Shown: piece by piece, positions 1 through 6,589 of the stretch
How positions within the stretch are numbered: the first letter of the stretch is position 1
Layout: every line of letters begins with the position of its first letter
Origin: an uncultured Oscillibacter sp.
Lineage (GTDB): Bacteria; Bacillota; Clostridia; Oscillospirales; Oscillospiraceae
Assembly: GCA_910583695.1 (NCBI GenBank)
Contig: CAJTZL010000049.1
Span: forward strand, 1-23,644
DNA length: 23,644 nt
Direction of reading: 5' to 3'
The notes under the pieces: generated by a model
Told to the model about the DNA's origin: nothing
The model's database searches: none
Seen by the model: the letters and a program-made list of their open reading frames with translations, nothing else
Position numbers and translations under genes: made by a program

Positions 1-29
1 CAGCGATGGCTGGTGCAATGCACCCCCCA

Positions 30-96
30 TTTTCTCTTTTTCTTCCAGAAGAAAAAGAGAAAACGGGCCGTGCACGGTCCAAAAGAGAAAAAGAAG
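30..96. repeat. Perfect palindrome with a mirror-repeat purine copy
   Basis: Pyrimidine arm 30-45 (TTTTCTCTTTTTCTTC) is the exact reverse complement of purine arm 48-63, with a 2-nt loop. The purine arm occurs a second time at 81-96 in exactly reversed (mirror, not complementary) order, 16 of 16 bases. The 17-nt spacer 64-80 is itself nearly palindromic around GTGCAC. The hairpin could end a transcript arriving from outside the window; the mirror symmetry is the unusual part. No gene is visible around it. Confidence 0.8.
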
Positions 97-264
97 GATA
101 CGGGGACGACGCGGGGGCGCGGCTGAATGATCGGCGGAGCCGGAATGACTTCCCTCGCGCAATCGGATTCGGCGGGGGTTTGTCCCGTGACGAATGGACC
201 AGCTCCTCTTTCTGCTGCCGCTGATCTGGCGGTAGAGGGTATTCGTCCGCCTTTTTCCGGGCCT

Positions 265-424
265 GCCCTTCTATCGGTAGAACACTCTGTGGGGCCTGAC
301 CCCCTGGTCAGGTCATTTCCTCAGAGATTGCCCTTCTGTCGATAGGACACCCTGTGGGGGAGAGGCTCTGTCGCTTCCCGCCCTCCAGGGCTCACCCGTT
401 TGCCAATAGAACACCTGATAGGGG
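265..424. repeat. Three degenerate 30-nt direct repeats, 65-nt period
   Basis: Copies at 265-294, 330-359 and about 394-424 share a core of the form CCCTTCT.TCG.TAG.ACAC followed by a G run. Copies 1 and 2 match at 26 of 30 positions, all four differences being transitions; copy 3 is more diverged, about two thirds identical. The 35-nt stretches between them are unrelated, and the first contains a hairpin CCTGACC/GGTCAGG (295-312). The rest of 1-497 shows no convincing gene. Confidence 0.65.
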
Positions 425-497
425 CAGGCTTGTGTGTCCGCCCTTTTTCCCCTGATGCCGGACTCCGGAAAGACCGGAAACCCATCCTTGCGGCCCC

Positions 498-716
498 TTA
501 CTCCCGGTGGGCGTGACGGTTTTCGGTCCGGCCCATCAGCCAGTCTACGGACACGTCATAATACTCCGCAATGCGGAAAAGAGAGCTGTATCGGGGTTCC
601 GTGCCCAACTCAATATTTTGGTATCCGCGCATGGAAATGCCCATCCCTTTCGCAACGGCAGGTTGGCTCATGCCCTTCTCTTTTCGGAGCATGCGAATTT
701 TTTCGGTGAAATCCAT
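498..716 (-). CDS. Small XRE-family transcriptional regulator
   Basis: A 72-residue DNA-binding protein made almost entirely of one Cro/C1-type helix-turn-helix. Residues about 3-60 carry the family pattern: IRMLRKEKGMSQ, then AVAKGMGIS, then the recognition-helix stretch MRGYQNIELG, ending with LFRIAEYYDVSVDWLMGR. The start at 716 is chosen because AGAGGGGG lies 5 nt upstream; a longer frame extends to 797 but lacks a site and would overrun the divergent promoter. It faces away from the small gene at 796 across an 80-nt gap, an arrangement typical of a repressor controlling itself and its neighbour. A short inverted repeat ACCT/AGGT (735-746) lies between the neighbour's -35 and -10 boxes and could be its operator. 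The ligand or signal is unknown. The fold is certain; the target is inference. Confidence 0.85.
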   Translation of the reverse strand: MDFTEKIRMLRKEKGMSQPAVAKGMGISMRGYQNIELGTEPRYSSLFRIAEYYDVSVDWLMGRTENRHAHRE

Positions 717-727
717 ACTTCCCCCTC

Positions 728-756
728 TTGACATACCTATTAAGGTGTGATACGAT
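728..756 (+). promoter_or_regulatory. Promoter of the 65-residue orphan gene, with possible operator
   Basis: TTGACA (728-733), a 17-nt spacer and TACGAT (751-756) form a near-consensus housekeeping promoter 40 nt before the ATG at 796. The spacer contains ACCTATTAAGGT (735-746), with arms ACCT/AGGT, a plausible site for the divergently encoded XRE protein. Confidence 0.65.
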
Positions 757-795
757 GAAACCATACTTAAATATGTGTGAAAGGAAATGACTGCC

Positions 796-993
796 ATGAC
801 AGAAATTCCTCAAATTGTGGAGGACCTTTACGTTTCCCCCGTCAAGATTCCGGACGAAAAGGATTGGCCGAAGTATCTCCGGGGTGATCCGGCGGTCATC
901 CGGAGCATGTATTCCTTTTATTACGGCCTCCGCATGGGTTCCCAAATCTCCGACGCCCTGCGGGAAACGCCGTTCATCCCCGCCGCAGAGTGA
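796..993 (+). CDS. 65-residue orphan protein, divergent from XRE regulator
   Basis: I do not recognise this protein. It is soluble-looking and mixed in charge, with a proline-rich middle (SPVKIPDEKDWPKYLRGDP) and a helix-prone second half (IRSMYSFYYGLRMGSQISDAL). The ATG at 796 is preferred over the ATG at 787 because AAAGGAA (780-786) touches 787 but sits about 10 nt from 796. A strong promoter lies directly upstream and an XRE regulator is encoded divergently, so it is probably a real, regulated gene. Its last 20 bases overlap the end of the convergent phosphoesterase gene. No toxin or antitoxin signature is visible, although the small-protein-plus-XRE layout fits such a pair or a phage remnant. 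Confidence 0.6.
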   Translation: MTEIPQIVEDLYVSPVKIPDEKDWPKYLRGDPAVIRSMYSFYYGLRMGSQISDALRETPFIPAAE

Positions 994-1834
994 CCGCCGC
1001 CACCTCCGGCCGGTTGAACAGCCGGAAGCTGGGCCCCGTATTTCCTAGCCCCCGGGTGACGAACAGCGTGGAGCCGTTCTGCGCATAGAGCCCCGCCGTG
1101 TAGGAGGGGAAGAAGGTCCGGTCCGTGGACACCAGCCCGTCTGTGAAGGGCAGGCGGATGACCCCGCCGTGTCCGTGGCCTGAGATGACAAGGTCCGCCT
1201 CCAGCAGGCTGTACTGGTCCGGAAAATGGTCGTTCCGGTGGGCCAGCAGCATCCAGAAGGGGTCCCCCCATGCGGCCCGGACCTCCTCCGCCAGAGCCTC
1301 CGGAGTCTTCTGGTCCGCATAGCCGTTGGGATCGTCGATGCCCGCCAGGATTGCCGTGTCTCCGTTCCGCTCCAGGGTGACGAACTGATTGGACAGCACC
1401 GTTACTCCCTGCGCTTCCAGGGTCTGCTTCAGCTCCGGCACGTTCCCGATGGCCCACTCGTGGTTGCCGGTGACGTAGTAGGTGGGGGCGATGCGTGCCA
1501 AGCCCGCCGCCGTCTCCTCCGCGTAGCCTGGGGGGATGTCCCGGAAGGCGTCCAGCAGATCGCCCACTAAAAAGATGTATTCCGGTTCCTGGGCCTCCAC
1601 GGCCTCCAGGAGCCGTTGGTTTTTTTCGCCGAAAAAGGTGGAGTGCAGGTCTCCCAGCACCACAAGCCGGCAGCCGTCAAAGCCCTGGGGCAGATCCCGG
1701 AGGACGGGGGAGAAGGAGGAGGCTTGCAGGGCCGTGTTGCCCCAACGGACGTAGAGTCCCGCCAGGACCCCCAGGGCCAGCAGGAACAGCAGCCCCCGCC
1801 CGCGGCGGCGGGGCCGTTTGGAACGCCTCTCCAT
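974..1834 (-). CDS. Membrane-anchored calcineurin-like metallophosphoesterase
   Basis: A 286-residue protein with all five metal-binding blocks of the calcineurin-like phosphoesterase superfamily: GDLHS (D62, H64), GDLLD (D92), GNHE (N124, H125), LAHRND (H199) and GHGH (H220, H222). These hold a two-metal centre that hydrolyses phosphoester or pyrophosphate bonds. The N-terminus is very basic (RRSKRPRRRGRG) and followed by one hydrophobic helix (about 15-30), so the catalytic domain is probably outside the membrane, as in the YkuE/YaeI group, where lipid or cell-wall substrates have been proposed. Substrate here is unknown. The ATG at 1834 follows GGAGG by 6 nt; an upstream TTG at 1846 overlaps that site and is rejected. 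The gene stands alone and converges on the 65-residue gene. Confidence 0.9.
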   Translation of the reverse strand: MERRSKRPRRRGRGLLFLLALGVLAGLYVRWGNTALQASSFSPVLRDLPQGFDGCRLVVLGDLHSTFFGEKNQRLLEAVEAQEPEYIFLVGDLLDAFRDIPPGYAEETAAGLARIAPTYYVTGNHEWAIGNVPELKQTLEAQGVTVLSNQFVTLERNGDTAILAGIDDPNGYADQKTPEALAEEVRAAWGDPFWMLLAHRNDHFPDQYSLLEADLVISGHGHGGVIRLPFTDGLVSTDRTFFPSYTAGLYAQNGSTLFVTRGLGNTGPSFRLFNRPEVAAVTLRRG

Positions 1835-2047
1835 AGACACCTCCAAGCCGGAAAACGGTAATAATCCGATGATAAGGGCAGTATAGCACAGGCAGTCTTT
1901 CCCTGGCGAGAGGAAAAATAAACAAAGAACGACGGGGGGATACAGAAAACTTCGTGCGTCCCGCCGCCAAAAGGCTGACCTTAAGGCGGGATGACGAAAT
2001 CAGCCGGGGGTAAATTTAAAAAAATTATGAAATACAGAAAATTCCTC
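1835..2047. other. Intergenic region with one stem-loop
   Basis: No gene is seen here. A 7-bp stem TCCCGCC (1959-1965) / GGCGGGA (1985-1991) encloses a smaller GCC-AAAA-GGC hairpin (1966-1975). It has no U tail, so it is not a clear terminator. From about 1995 the sequence turns AT-rich and leads into the microgene promoter. Confidence 0.4.
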
Positions 2048-2076
2048 TTGCATTATGTTAACGGATGTGGTATTCT
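2048..2076 (+). promoter_or_regulatory. Promoter of the 27-codon microgene
   Basis: TTGCAT (2048-2053), a spacer of exactly 17 nt and TATTCT (2071-2076) lie 37 nt upstream of the microgene ATG, within a locally AT-rich stretch. Confidence 0.65.
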
Positions 2077-2112
2077 TTTCAATAGAAAATTCAAGAGAGG
2101 AGAATTAGAGAC

Positions 2113-2196
2113 ATGAAAATCTTTGCGCAAGCATTACCGGACGATTTGGACGACATGATCTTTCTGGATGAGCCTTGGACTCACAGCGATCGCTGA
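2113..2196 (+). CDS. 27-residue acidic microprotein
   Basis: The reading frame ATG (2113) to TGA (2194-2196) encodes a 27-residue peptide, MKIFAQALPDDLDD at the start and DEPWTHSDR at the end. AGAGGAG (2096-2102) sits 10 nt upstream, a promoter lies before it, and a classical U-tailed terminator begins 10 nt after the stop, so promoter, ribosome site, frame and terminator form one compact transcription unit. The peptide is strongly acidic (seven D/E), has a single Trp, no Cys and no membrane segment. No leader-peptide codon run is visible and no gene is close enough downstream for classical attenuation. I do not recognise it. It could be a small regulatory protein or a modified-peptide precursor, but no maturation enzyme is nearby. 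The annotation rests on the signals around it. Confidence 0.6.
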   Translation: MKIFAQALPDDLDDMIFLDEPWTHSDR

Positions 2197-2206
2197 AAAC
2201 CGGAAG

Positions 2207-2235
2207 CCACGCCGTCGGCGTGGATTTTTCTTTTT
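2207..2235 (+). terminator. Rho-independent terminator of the microgene
   Basis: A perfect 7-bp GC stem, CCACGCC (2207-2213) / GGCGTGG (2217-2223), is followed by ATTTTTCTTTTT. Confidence 0.9.
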
Positions 2236-2368
2236 CTGCGAATCGGGCTTCTGCCCGTTGACGATATGACGGTCCCCGAAGACCGGCGGCCGCAGCCTCC
2301 ATCATATTGCCTCGTTTGAGAAATCAAAGCTGACGGAGCCCGTTCCCACCATATGGGGCGGGCTTTTT
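2236..2368 (+). other. Structured intergenic stretch ending in a second terminator
   Basis: Three successive hairpins occur: CGGGC/GCCCG (2244-2257), CGGTC/GACCG (2270-2285), and AGCCCG.. (2337-2347) with ..CGGGCT (2355-2364), the last followed by TTTTT. It may be a backup terminator for read-through, or a processed or independent small RNA of about 130 nt. No promoter of its own is evident, and no reading frame with a ribosome site is present. The remainder to 2439 shows nothing notable. Confidence 0.4.
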
Positions 2369-2439
2369 CCATTGCCTACCAGATGCTGTATGAACACGAC
2401 AAAAAAGACCGCGAAAAATCGTGGATTTTATGGAAAATT

Positions 2440-2467
2440 TTTGTGGCGTTTTGCCGCCGGATATGAT
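2440..2467 (+). promoter_or_regulatory. Probable promoter of the lipoprotein gene
   Basis: TTTGTG (2440-2445), a 16-nt spacer and TATGAT (2462-2467) lie about 90 nt before the lipoprotein ATG. The -10 box is good and the -35 box weak. Confidence 0.4.
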
Positions 2468-2556
2468 ACATTTGAACTAAAGACAGGCCCCCTGGAGCGG
2501 ATGGCCCGCTTTCCGGGGCGCCGGAATCGTCAGGCGGAGGAAAGGGGGACGACGCG

Positions 2557-3189
2557 ATGCGCAAAGTCATGGCCGCACTGTTGTTTACGCTGGTTCTCTC
2601 AGGCTGTGCCGCCCCCTCCGGGGAGGTGTCTGCCGCCTCTGCGCCCCGCGTGCCTGCCGCCCCGGCGGCCCAGGCGGAGAACATGAGCTCTTCCATGGTG
2701 GAGTCCTCCGCCCGGCCCATGCCGGAGGCGGAGGTGCTGGCGGCCTACGAGCGGGCCCGGCGGGTCTACGGCTGGTTTGATCTGGCCCCCCTGCCCACCT
2801 CCGGCGAATCCGTCCATCTGAACAGCAGGACCTATTACCGTGTGGCAATGGAGGGCGTGGGAGATCTGGAGGACCTGCGGGCCTGCCTGCGGGGCGTGTT
2901 CTCCCGGGAGCTGACGGACTTCCTTCTGGACGGGAAGAGCGCCCGGATTCAATACCGGGACATAGACGGCGTGCTCTTTGTCTCCGGAGACAGCCGGGAG
3001 CCGGACGCCGGAAAGGGACAGGCCCTGGTGGAGGCGGAACAGCAGGAGGAGGCCGTCTGGTTTGTCAACGTGACGGTGGACCTGCTGGGCGAGGACCGGG
3101 AAACCGTGGTGGGCCTGGAGAGCTGGTCCTTCCCTTACGCCTTTGAGGACGACCGCTGGGTTTTCACGGATTTCCGGCTGGTTTCCTGA
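2557..3189 (+). CDS. Small secreted lipoprotein of unknown role
   Basis: A 210-residue exported lipoprotein. Residues 1-17 form a signal peptide (MRKVMAALLFTLVLSGC) with the lipobox LSGC, so Cys17 should be lipidated and anchored to the outer face of the membrane. A low-complexity Ala/Pro/Ser linker follows (about 18-50), then a compact domain (about 58-210) rich in charged residues with a C-terminal VFTDFRLVS strand. That architecture, a tether plus a small alpha/beta domain, resembles IseA-like or DUF4829-like extracellular domains, but I cannot assign a family. AGGAAAGGGGG precedes the ATG. The gene is monocistronic, with its own likely promoter and a strong terminator 17 nt downstream. 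Expression and export are well supported; function is not. Confidence 0.85.
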   Translation: MRKVMAALLFTLVLSGCAAPSGEVSAASAPRVPAAPAAQAENMSSSMVESSARPMPEAEVLAAYERARRVYGWFDLAPLPTSGESVHLNSRTYYRVAMEGVGDLEDLRACLRGVFSRELTDFLLDGKSARIQYRDIDGVLFVSGDSREPDAGKGQALVEAEQQEEAVWFVNVTVDLLGEDRETVVGLESWSFPYAFEDDRWVFTDFRLVS

Positions 3190-3205
3190 GAAATAGTAAA
3201 AAATG

Positions 3206-3245
3206 CGCTCCCCCTGGACGAATGTGCTCCAGGGGGAGCGTTTTT
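3206..3245 (+). terminator. Rho-independent terminator after the lipoprotein gene
   Basis: A perfect 13-bp stem, CGCTCCCCCTGGA (3206-3218) / TCCAGGGGGAGCG (3228-3240), has a 9-nt loop and a TTTTT tail. Confidence 0.95.
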
Positions 3246-3299
3246 CGCAAAGCGGTGCGTGGCGAAGGAGACCACCCTCCGGCAGAGAGCGCAAAAAAC

Positions 3300-3502
3300 T
3301 ACGCAAAAATTCAATAATTTGCGTAAAAAATTGAAATTTTTGGAAGTGCATTTTCTTGCAGCTGGAGAGATTGTTATAGAAATGTCAGAATTTGCGCTAT
3401 CAAACCGGCAAATTTACGAAAATTTTCCGAGTTCGTAAAGCAATATGCCTATATTTCCTGGGTTAATTTTGGGCAATTATAAGAAATACAACGTTTGCGT
3501 AA
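3300..3502. promoter_or_regulatory. Cluster of TTTGCGTAA-like sites upstream of hppA
   Basis: The 407-nt gap 3190-3596 is AT-rich and holds repeated TTTRCG(T/A)AA motifs: an inverted pair TACGCAAA (3300-3307) / TTTGCGTA (3318-3325), a perfect 8-bp inverted pair TTTACGAA (3413-3420) / TTCGTAAA (3432-3439), a single TTTGCGTAA (3494-3502) and a partial TTTGCGCTA (3391-3399). This looks like a multi-site operator for an unidentified regulator of hppA, or a structured leader DNA region. No gene is seen in the gap. Confidence 0.45.
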
Positions 3503-3521
3503 GAAAAATTGGATTCATCTC

Positions 3522-3549
3522 TTGAAAAAATGTTCGGATATGTTACAAT
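3522..3549 (+). promoter_or_regulatory. hppA promoter
   Basis: TTGAAA (3522-3527), a 16-nt spacer and TACAAT (3544-3549) lie 47 nt before the hppA ATG. Confidence 0.7.
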
Positions 3550-3596
3550 AAGGCTACACAGTCAAGGGCGCAAAACCAAGAGGAGGAGAGAAATTG

Positions 3597-5717
3597 ATGG
3601 AAAACTTGTTTTGGATCGGTTTCATAGGCGCGCTGGTCGCCGGACTTTTTGCCGTTATGCAGGCAAGAAAAGTGCTTTCTTACTCGGAAGGAAGCGAAAA
3701 AATGCGTAAAATCGCCGCGAACATCCGCTCCGGCGCAAACGCTTACCTAAAACAGCAGTACACTACGGTGTTCAAGGTCTTTATCGTGGTCTTTGTCATT
3801 CTGCTGGTCATCGCCTTTGCCACCGAAGGGAAGATGCTCTCCAAGTTCACTCCCTTCGCCTTTGTCACCGGCGGCATTTTCTCCATGCTGGCCGGCTTCA
3901 TTGGAATGAAGATCGCCACCAACTCCAATGCCCGCACGGCCCAGGCAGCTTCCGAGAGCCTGAACAAGGGCCTGCGCGTGGCCTTCTCCTCCGGCTCCGT
4001 CATGGGCTTCACCGTGGTGGGCCTGGGCATGCTGGACATCACCATGTGGTTCTTCCTGCTGCGGTATGCCTTCGGCGTCAACGACCCCATTGCCCTGGGC
4101 AACATCATGGTAATGAACGGAATGGGCGCCAGCTTCATGGCCCTCTTCGCCCGGGTGGGCGGCGGCATCTACACCAAGGCTGCCGACGTGGGCGCGGACC
4201 TGGTGGGCAAGGTGGAGGCCGGCATTCCTGAGGACGACCCCCGGAACCCCGCTACCATCGCGGACAACGTGGGAGACAACGTGGGCGACGTGGCCGGCAT
4301 GGGCGCGGACCTCTACGAGTCCTATGTGGGCTCCATCCTGGCCACCTTCGCCCTGGGCGCCGTGGGCGGCTACGGCTGGAACGGCATGCTGCTCCCTGTG
4401 GCCCTGGCGGTCTGCGGCATCATCTGCTCCATCTTTGGCTCCTTCCTGGTGAAGACCAAGGAGAACGCCACCCAGGAGTCCCTGCTGAAGAGCCTCCGCA
4501 TCGGCACCTATACCGCCGCCGTGCTGGCGGCCGCGCTGGCGGCTCCCCTGACCTATTGGATTCTGGGCAGCTGGGGCGTGTATGTTGCCATCCTCTGCGG
4601 CCTCATCGGCGGCTGCGCCATCGGCTACTTCACGGAGTACTACACCTCCGACACCTATAAGCCCACCCAGGAGCTGGCGGCGGCCTCCGAGACCGGCTCC
4701 GCCACCATCATCATCGGCGGCGTCTCCCTGGGCCTGAAATCCACCATGACCTCCATCATCATCGTGGCTGTGGCGGTGCTGGTGAGCTACTTCGCCGCCG
4801 GAGGCACCGTCCAGATCGTGGACGGCGCGGGCCACTTCACCGCCGCCTTCAACCAGGGACTCTACGGCATCGGCATCGCCGGCGTGGGCATGCTCTCCAC
4901 CCTGGGTATCACCCTGGCGACGGACGCCTACGGCCCCGTGGCCGACAACGCCGGAGGCATCGCGGAAATGAGCGGCCTGCCCGAGACCGTCCGCCAGCGG
5001 ACCGACGCACTGGACTCCCTGGGCAACACCACCGCCGCCACCGGCAAGGGCTTTGCCATCGGCTCCGCCTCCCTGACCGCCCTGGCCCTGCTGGTCAGCT
5101 ACGTCAACATTGTCCAGGACAACACCGACGAAATTCTGAACTTCACCCTCACCAGCCCCACGGTCCTGGTCGGCCTCTTCATTGGCGCCATGCTGACCTT
5201 CGTCTTCACCGCCGAAACCATGAACGCCGTGCAGAAGGCGGCCCAGTCCATCGTGGTGGAGGTTCGCCGCCAGTTCAAGGAAATCCCCGGCATCATGGAG
5301 TACAAGGCCGAGCCGGACTACGCCTCCTGTGTGGGCCTCTGCACCAAGGGCGCCCTCCACGAAATGGTGACGCCCGCCGTGCTGGCCATTGTGGTGCCCA
5401 TCGTCACCGGCTTGATTCTTGGGCCCACGGGCGTTGTGGGACTGCTGGGCGGTGTGTCCGTCTCCGGCTTCGCCATGGCGGTGTTCATGTCCAACGCCGG
5501 CGGCGCTTGGGACAACGCCAAAAAGTACATTGAAACCGGACACCACGGCGGCAAGGGCTCCGACCAGCACAAGGCGGCTGTTGTGGGCGACACCGTGGGC
5601 GATCCCTTCAAGGATACCTCCGGTCCCTCCCTGAACATTCTGATCAAACTGTGCTCCACCGTGTCCATCGTGTTCTCCGGACTGATTCTGGCCTTCAACC
5701 TGATGAGCTTCCTGTAA
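3597..5717 (+). CDS. hppA: Membrane-bound proton/sodium-translocating pyrophosphatase
   Basis: A 706-residue integral membrane pump, the usual length for this family, that hydrolyses pyrophosphate and moves H+ or Na+ out across the membrane. The pyrophosphate-binding signature DVGADLVGKVE starts near residue 196 and is followed by ADNVGDNVGDVAG; DNAGGIAEM and a C-terminal DTVGDPFKDTSGPSLN complete the active site. In the GNTTAATGKGF loop, Ala480 and Gly483 occupy the positions that separate potassium-dependent enzymes (Ala there) from potassium-independent ones (Lys there), so this should be the K+-stimulated type. Whether it pumps Na+ or H+ cannot be settled by eye. ATG 3597 is chosen over TTG 3594; AGGAGGAG lies at 3581-3588. 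The gene is monocistronic, with a clear promoter and terminator and a repeat-rich upstream region. It recovers energy from biosynthetic pyrophosphate in anaerobes. Confidence 0.97.
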   Translation: MENLFWIGFIGALVAGLFAVMQARKVLSYSEGSEKMRKIAANIRSGANAYLKQQYTTVFKVFIVVFVILLVIAFATEGKMLSKFTPFAFVTGGIFSMLAGFIGMKIATNSNARTAQAASESLNKGLRVAFSSGSVMGFTVVGLGMLDITMWFFLLRYAFGVNDPIALGNIMVMNGMGASFMALFARVGGGIYTKAADVGADLVGKVEAGIPEDDPRNPATIADNVGDNVGDVAGMGADLYESYVGSILATFALGAVGGYGWNGMLLPVALAVCGIICSIFGSFLVKTKENATQESLLKSLRIGTYTAAVLAAALAAPLTYWILGSWGVYVAILCGLIGGCAIGYFTEYYTSDTYKPTQELAAASETGSATIIIGGVSLGLKSTMTSIIIVAVAVLVSYFAAGGTVQIVDGAGHFTAAFNQGLYGIGIAGVGMLSTLGITLATDAYGPVADNAGGIAEMSGLPETVRQRTDALDSLGNTTAATGKGFAIGSASLTALALLVSYVNIVQDNTDEILNFTLTSPTVLVGLFIGAMLTFVFTAETMNAVQKAAQSIVVEVRRQFKEIPGIMEYKAEPDYASCVGLCTKGALHEMVTPAVLAIVVPIVTGLILGPTGVVGLLGGVSVSGFAMAVFMSNAGGAWDNAKKYIETGHHGGKGSDQHKAAVVGDTVGDPFKDTSGPSLNILIKLCSTVSIVFSGLILAFNLMSFL

Positions 5718-5772
5718 CTGCGGCTGCGCAAGCACGAATGAGCTGACAGCTTCCCTTCCTTTTCATTAGGAA

Positions 5773-5804
5773 AAAGCCCTCCGCCTGAGCGGAGGGCTTT
5801 CTTC
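5773..5804. terminator. Bidirectional terminator between hppA and the OB-fold gene
   Basis: A perfect 12-bp stem, AAAGCCCTCCGC (5773-5784) / GCGGAGGGCTTT (5789-5800), has the loop CTGA. U-rich tails on both strands (CTTCTT right, TTTTTCC on the minus strand) serve both convergent genes. Confidence 0.92.
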
Positions 5805-5805
5805 T

Positions 5806-6414
5806 TCATGTTTCCGCGGCCTCCGGGTCCAGCAGGCGCATCATGGACACCTCGTAGGCCGTCCGCTCCTCCGTCTCCCCGGACTCCAGGGCCTTGTGGT
5901 ATGTACGGCTCTGGACTCGGCCCTCCAGGGCCAGGGTGTCCCCTACCTGGAGGCGGCTGGCCTTCACCGCCAGCTGGCCCCAGGCGATGACCGGCAGGTA
6001 GTCCGCCCGGCCATAGCGCCGGGGGACCGCCAGCATCAGATCACAGATGCTCCGCCCCAGGGGGGTCCGGCGGAAAACCGGGGGCTTGCACAGGGTGCCG
6101 GAAAGGGAAATTTCATTCTGAGGCTCGTCCTGTCCCGGCTGGATCTCCTGGGCGTAGACCGTCAGCACCAGACGGCTGCCCACGCCGCTGCGGTTGTTGA
6201 AGGAGCGGAGCTGGCCCCGGATGCGAAGGAGCCGCCCCTCCGCCGCCTGGGCGGCAAGGCCCCCGGGCAGCAGCACCGGCAGAAGGTCCACCTGACCGCT
6301 GAGCCGGGGGACCTGGAGATATACCCGGTAAAACTGCGCGCCGTGGTTCTCGTGGGACCACTCCGGCTCCCCCAGGACCAGTCCCTCCAGCAGCACTTCA
6401 TTTTTTGTCGTCAT
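5806..6414 (-). CDS. Tandem OB-fold single-strand-binding-like protein
   Basis: A 202-residue protein built of two similar halves, each resembling an SSB-type OB-fold. Half 1 (about 5-95) starts NEVLLEGLVLGEPEWSH and half 2 (about 100-190) starts NEISLSGTLCKPPVFRR; each continues through a FYRVYLQV or CDLMLAV strand, a LLPVLLP or YLPVIAW strand and a G..L.(I/L)(R/E)G.(L/V)..R strand. This is the layout of SSB/PriB domains, which bind single-stranded DNA, but the acidic flexible tail of true SSB is absent. The start at 6414 follows AGAGGTGG; the GTG at 6423 overlaps it. A palindrome GATAC-GTATC (6435-6445) sits about 20 nt upstream. It stands apart from the usual rpsF-ssb-rpsR cluster, so it is probably an accessory rather than the main SSB. 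Confidence 0.75.
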   Translation of the reverse strand: MTTKNEVLLEGLVLGEPEWSHENHGAQFYRVYLQVPRLSGQVDLLPVLLPGGLAAQAAEGRLLRIRGQLRSFNNRSGVGSRLVLTVYAQEIQPGQDEPQNEISLSGTLCKPPVFRRTPLGRSICDLMLAVPRRYGRADYLPVIAWGQLAVKASRLQVGDTLALEGRVQSRTYHKALESGETEERTAYEVSMMRLLDPEAAET

Positions 6415-6434
6415 GTTGTCCACCTCTCGGTCGT

Positions 6435-6445
6435 GATACCGTATC
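6435..6445. promoter_or_regulatory. Short palindrome upstream of the OB-fold gene
   Basis: GATAC-C-GTATC is a perfect 5-bp-arm palindrome lying about where the -10 region of the minus-strand gene would be. It may be an operator; no matching -35 box is obvious. Confidence 0.25.
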
Positions 6446-6548
6446 CTATGAGGGGGACGGAGTGGATAGAACCGGAAAACAGGAGGAAGGGAGGTCTGGC
6501 GCCGTCCGGTTTCAATTTATGAAATCCATGCCTCCGATGTATGGCAAA

Positions 6549-6579
6549 GCCCGCCGGAAGGCAGGTGCTTCCGGCGGGC
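6549..6579 (-). terminator. Terminator of the DUF362/ferredoxin gene
   Basis: A perfect 12-bp stem, GCCCGCCGGAAG (6549-6560) / CTTCCGGCGGGC (6568-6579), begins 11 nt past the stop of the minus-strand gene. The U tail is short (TTT). Confidence 0.7.
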
Positions 6580-6589
6580 GGCTGATGGG

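Noticed and set aside
265..424. Calling the 65-nt-spaced repeats a CRISPR array
   Set aside because: Only three copies, 4 or more differences per pair, no cas genes and no leader; kept as a degenerate repeat only.
2113..2235. Microgene as a transcription-attenuation leader peptide
   Set aside because: No run of a regulatory codon, no visible antiterminator pairing, and the next gene is about 360 nt away behind another terminator and its own promoter.
3747..5735. 662-codon open frame antisense to hppA
   Set aside because: A shadow of strong G/C third-position bias; composition is dominated by Gly, His and Ala, with no domain, ribosome site or promoter.
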